NCBI GenBank assembly: GCA_030691295.1
Contig: JAUYEQ010000157.1
Location: forward strand, 1 to 7,863
Direction: 5' to 3'
Length of the DNA: 7,863 nt
Source of the DNA: Bacteroidota bacterium
Lineage (GTDB): Bacteria > Bacteroidota > Bacteroidia > Bacteroidales > Prolixibacteraceae
Under the pieces are notes generated by a model. It was not told where the DNA came from. It searched no databases and saw nothing but the letters and a program-made list of their open reading frames with translations. Both the position numbers and the translations under genes were made by a program. Positions 6,352-7,863 of this stretch are shown here, piece by piece; the stretch's first letter is position 1, and the number at the start of each line of letters is the position of its first letter.

Positions 6352-7515
6352 TTATTCTATGATTGGTAGCCGTTCGAAAGGTTTGTTCCGATCGAACAAA
6401 TAACGCAATGTTTCGTGAGTTTTGGCGTATTTACTTCCAACTGAATCAAAAAGCTTTATCATTTTCGGATTAAAATCGCCTACCCAGCTCAATTCCACCT
6501 CTTTGTACCACGATTTTTTCAGCATCACCTGCCGCAGTTGCCAGAAAATTCCAGATTCGATTCCGGTACCCTGAAATTTAGGTATTACGCCCATTACCAA
6601 TACCCTGCATCGGGTCATTGTTTTTCTCTGCCGAAGGTAAAGCAGTTTCAAAATATTGAACAGACTCAGTTTTCCGCTTTTCAGGTGTTTGAAAATTTGG
6701 TTCATGTCTGGAATCATCATGAAAAATGCAATTGGTTCCTCTTTATAATAAACAAACCAGATGAATTCTTCTTCGATCAGCATTTTTGCATCCTTGATAA
6801 GCGATTGTAAATCCTTGCGGTCGATGGGTTTGTAGTTCGTATGTTTTCCCCAGGCATTCTGATGGATGGTTAAAAAATCGTCGATGTACCGGTCTTGCTC
6901 CTTGAATGAAAAGGTTTTGTAATGAAAATCCTTCTTTTTTGCGACCCATTCAGCAATTTTCCAAAACCGGTCGGGCAAATCGGGACTGGAAATGTCTAAA
7001 TGAAAACTGAATTGCTGGTAATAAGTTTGAAATCCGTATTTTTCGAAAAGCTGTTTGTAATAGGTAGGATTGTACTGCATTCCAAAACCTTGCTGCTGAA
7101 ATCCATCGACCAGCAAACCCCAGTTAAAAAAGTTTTCGCCGAAATTTACCGGTCCGTCCATTGCTGTGAAACCTTCATTTTTCAGCCAATCACGGGCGGT
7201 ATCGAAAAGAAGACACGCTGCTTCATCATTGTCGAAACATTCAAAAAAGCCAATAAATCCAACCTGTTCACTCCCTTCCTCAATTTTGCTGCGATCGTAA
7301 AATGAAGCGATCCGACCAATCGTTTTTCCTTTGTCTGTAACCAACCAACGGCGCGCGTCGCCCTGCTGAAAACCAGTGTTCTTCTGAGGATCAAAAATGT
7401 TCTCGATCATTATCCTCAAAGGAGGAACCCAATTCTGATCCTTCTTGTAAATAACTATTGGCAGCTCATGGAATGCAGCTATTGTTTTTTTATTCTCAAC
7501 CTGAATAATCTCCAT
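6352..7515 (-). CDS. GNAT-like protein of unknown function, paralog 2
   Basis: A 387-residue cytoplasmic protein, collinear with the downstream paralog along its full length. From AMDGPVNFGEN (118-128) onward, 36 of 50 consecutive residues are identical. Shared blocks include the start (FHELP, IYK-D-NW), FFEC (90-93), FWKIAEWVAKK (184-194), MIPDMNQI (267-274), the GNAT motif A-like VLVMGVIPKFQGTGIESGIF (305-324), ELSWVGDFNPK (341-351) and RYLFDRNKPF (371-380). The two differ most at about residues 75-90 and 195-235, perhaps where substrates or partners differ. It is first in the likely two-gene operon, 30 bases downstream of a promoter candidate at 7546-7574. Enzymatic N-acylation is inferred from fold resemblance only. 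A link to lipid N-acylation is conceivable because large GNAT-type proteins make ceramide in Caulobacter and many Bacteroidota make sphingolipids, but nothing here proves it. Confidence 0.85.
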   Translation of the reverse strand: MEIIQVENKKTIAAFHELPIVIYKKDQNWVPPLRIMIENIFDPQKNTGFQQGDARRWLVTDKGKTIGRIASFYDRSKIEEGSEQVGFIGFFECFDNDEAACLLFDTARDWLKNEGFTAMDGPVNFGENFFNWGLLVDGFQQQGFGMQYNPTYYKQLFEKYGFQTYYQQFSFHLDISSPDLPDRFWKIAEWVAKKKDFHYKTFSFKEQDRYIDDFLTIHQNAWGKHTNYKPIDRKDLQSLIKDAKMLIEEEFIWFVYYKEEPIAFFMMIPDMNQIFKHLKSGKLSLFNILKLLYLRQRKTMTRCRVLVMGVIPKFQGTGIESGIFWQLRQVMLKKSWYKEVELSWVGDFNPKMIKLFDSVGSKYAKTHETLRYLFDRNKPFERLPIIE

Positions 7516-7545
7516 AAATCGCTTCTGGTTTTTCGTTTATCAGGC

Positions 7546-7574
7546 CGAAAGTAATATTAATAGGTCGAAAACAA
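7546..7574 (-). promoter_or_regulatory. Probable promoter of the GNAT-like pair
   Basis: On the minus strand TTG (7574-7572) is followed after 18 bases by TACTTTCG (7553-7546), one mismatch from TAnnTTTG. Transcription would start near 7539, giving a leader of about 24 bases to ATG 7515. The -33 part sits in the T-tract of the upstream terminator, so the two signals are fused. The single mismatch in the most conserved part of the -7 box lowers my confidence. Confidence 0.4.
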
Positions 7575-7595
7575 AAACAGGGACCGAAGTCCCTG
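7568..7595 (-). terminator. Intrinsic terminator of the RES-domain gene, UUCG loop
   Basis: On the minus strand CAGGGAC, loop TTCG, GTCCCTG form a perfect 7-bp stem with the very stable C(UUCG)G tetraloop, followed directly by TTTTTGTTTT. It lies 15 bases after the stop of the gene at 7611 and should end that transcript before the GNAT-like genes. Confidence 0.92.
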
Positions 7596-7610
7596 CTGAT
7601 ATTTAAACAG

Positions 7611-7863
7611 CTATGAATAGTCTTTTGAAACCCGCTTGTCGAAAATAAATGGTTTTGTGCTGATGATTTTGCAAAATTGTATGTCCGGGTGAAGTGGATT
7701 TAAAATGATATTGTATTCATCGTGAATAATCACTGAAGGTACTTTGAGTGCTAAAAATTCTTTCGACTGCAAAAAGGATGTGCCATAATTAGCTGTTTCA
7801 ATGGCAAATGGGAAGCTGTCCCATCCCTTCACCAAAATTTTTTGCGGAACTGTTTGAATTTCT
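7611..7863 (-). CDS. RES-domain toxin (NAD+-degrading family), C-terminal fragment, cut by the right edge
   Basis: The frame is open from the right edge to a TAG at 7613-7611, giving the last 83 residues. They match the end of RES-domain proteins: a tryptophan before a short P/A segment (GWDSFPFAIETANYG), the strand ALKVPSVIIHDEYN with the conserved family serine in VPS, then NPLHPD and the closing PFIFDKRV. RES toxins of type II toxin-antitoxin pairs (MbcT-like) destroy cellular NAD+ by phosphorolysis or hydrolysis. The other conserved family residues (Arg, Glu, Tyr) would lie in the missing N-terminal part. The antitoxin, usually an Xre/MbcA-ParS (DUF2384) protein encoded just upstream, would be beyond the right edge. 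The internal TTG at 7835 is not a start; the family alignment runs through it. Whether the toxin is intact cannot be judged here. Confidence 0.75.
   Translation of the reverse strand, partial: EIQTVPQKILVKGWDSFPFAIETANYGTSFLQSKEFLALKVPSVIIHDEYNIILNPLHPDIQFCKIISTKPFIFDKRVSKDYS

Noticed and set aside
5104..7515. Tandem GNAT-like genes as a possible mobile or recent duplication
   Set aside because: No flanking direct or terminal inverted repeats and no transposase; the copies have diverged clearly, so the duplication is old.
1..7863. CRISPR array, tRNA, rRNA, insertion sequence or phage gene
   Set aside because: No regularly spaced repeats, cloverleaf, rRNA-like stretch, transposase or phage protein was seen on either strand.

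Overview
The window reads as chromosomal DNA from a member of the Bacteroidota. The pointers are an AT-rich sequence, almost no Shine-Dalgarno sequences, at least one promoter of the Bacteroidota type (TTTG, 19 bp, TAnnTTTG), Lon and zinc-free ribosomal protein L31 of the type common in this phylum, and LytTR response regulators. A gut or marine Bacteroidales/Marinilabiliales-like organism is my best guess, but the genus cannot be read from this piece.

Layout, left to right. (1) Positions 1-121, minus strand: the first 40 codons of a gene cut by the left edge, starting with a clear signal peptide. (2) Positions 122-517: a divergent intergenic region with a bulged hairpin, a second inverted repeat and a possible promoter. 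(3) Positions 518-2041, plus strand: two LytTR-type response regulators, 3 bp apart and surely one operon. The first has lost its phosphoacceptor aspartate (Glu instead); the second has a complete receiver. No histidine kinase lies beside them. (4) Positions 2062-2100: a strong terminator hairpin shared by the convergent regulator operon and lon. (5) Positions 2116-4548, minus: the ATP-dependent protease Lon, complete with all catalytic residues. (6) Positions 4691-5071, minus: rpmE2 (ribosomal protein L31 type B) as a self-contained unit with its own promoter and terminator. (7) Positions 5104-7515, minus: two tandem, clearly paralogous ~388-residue proteins with a GNAT-like C-terminal half, function unknown. 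(8) Positions 7546-7595: an intrinsic terminator with a UUCG loop, whose T-tract overlaps the likely -33 element of the paralog pair. (9) Positions 7611-7863, minus: the C-terminal 83 residues of a RES-domain protein, the toxin half of a probable type II toxin-antitoxin pair, cut by the right edge.

Most of the window is housekeeping (lon, rpmE2). The parts worth attention are the degenerate/intact regulator pair, the tandem GNAT-like paralogs and the RES toxin at the edge. I see no CRISPR array, insertion sequence, tRNA, rRNA or phage gene, and no multi-gene system that I would call previously undescribed.
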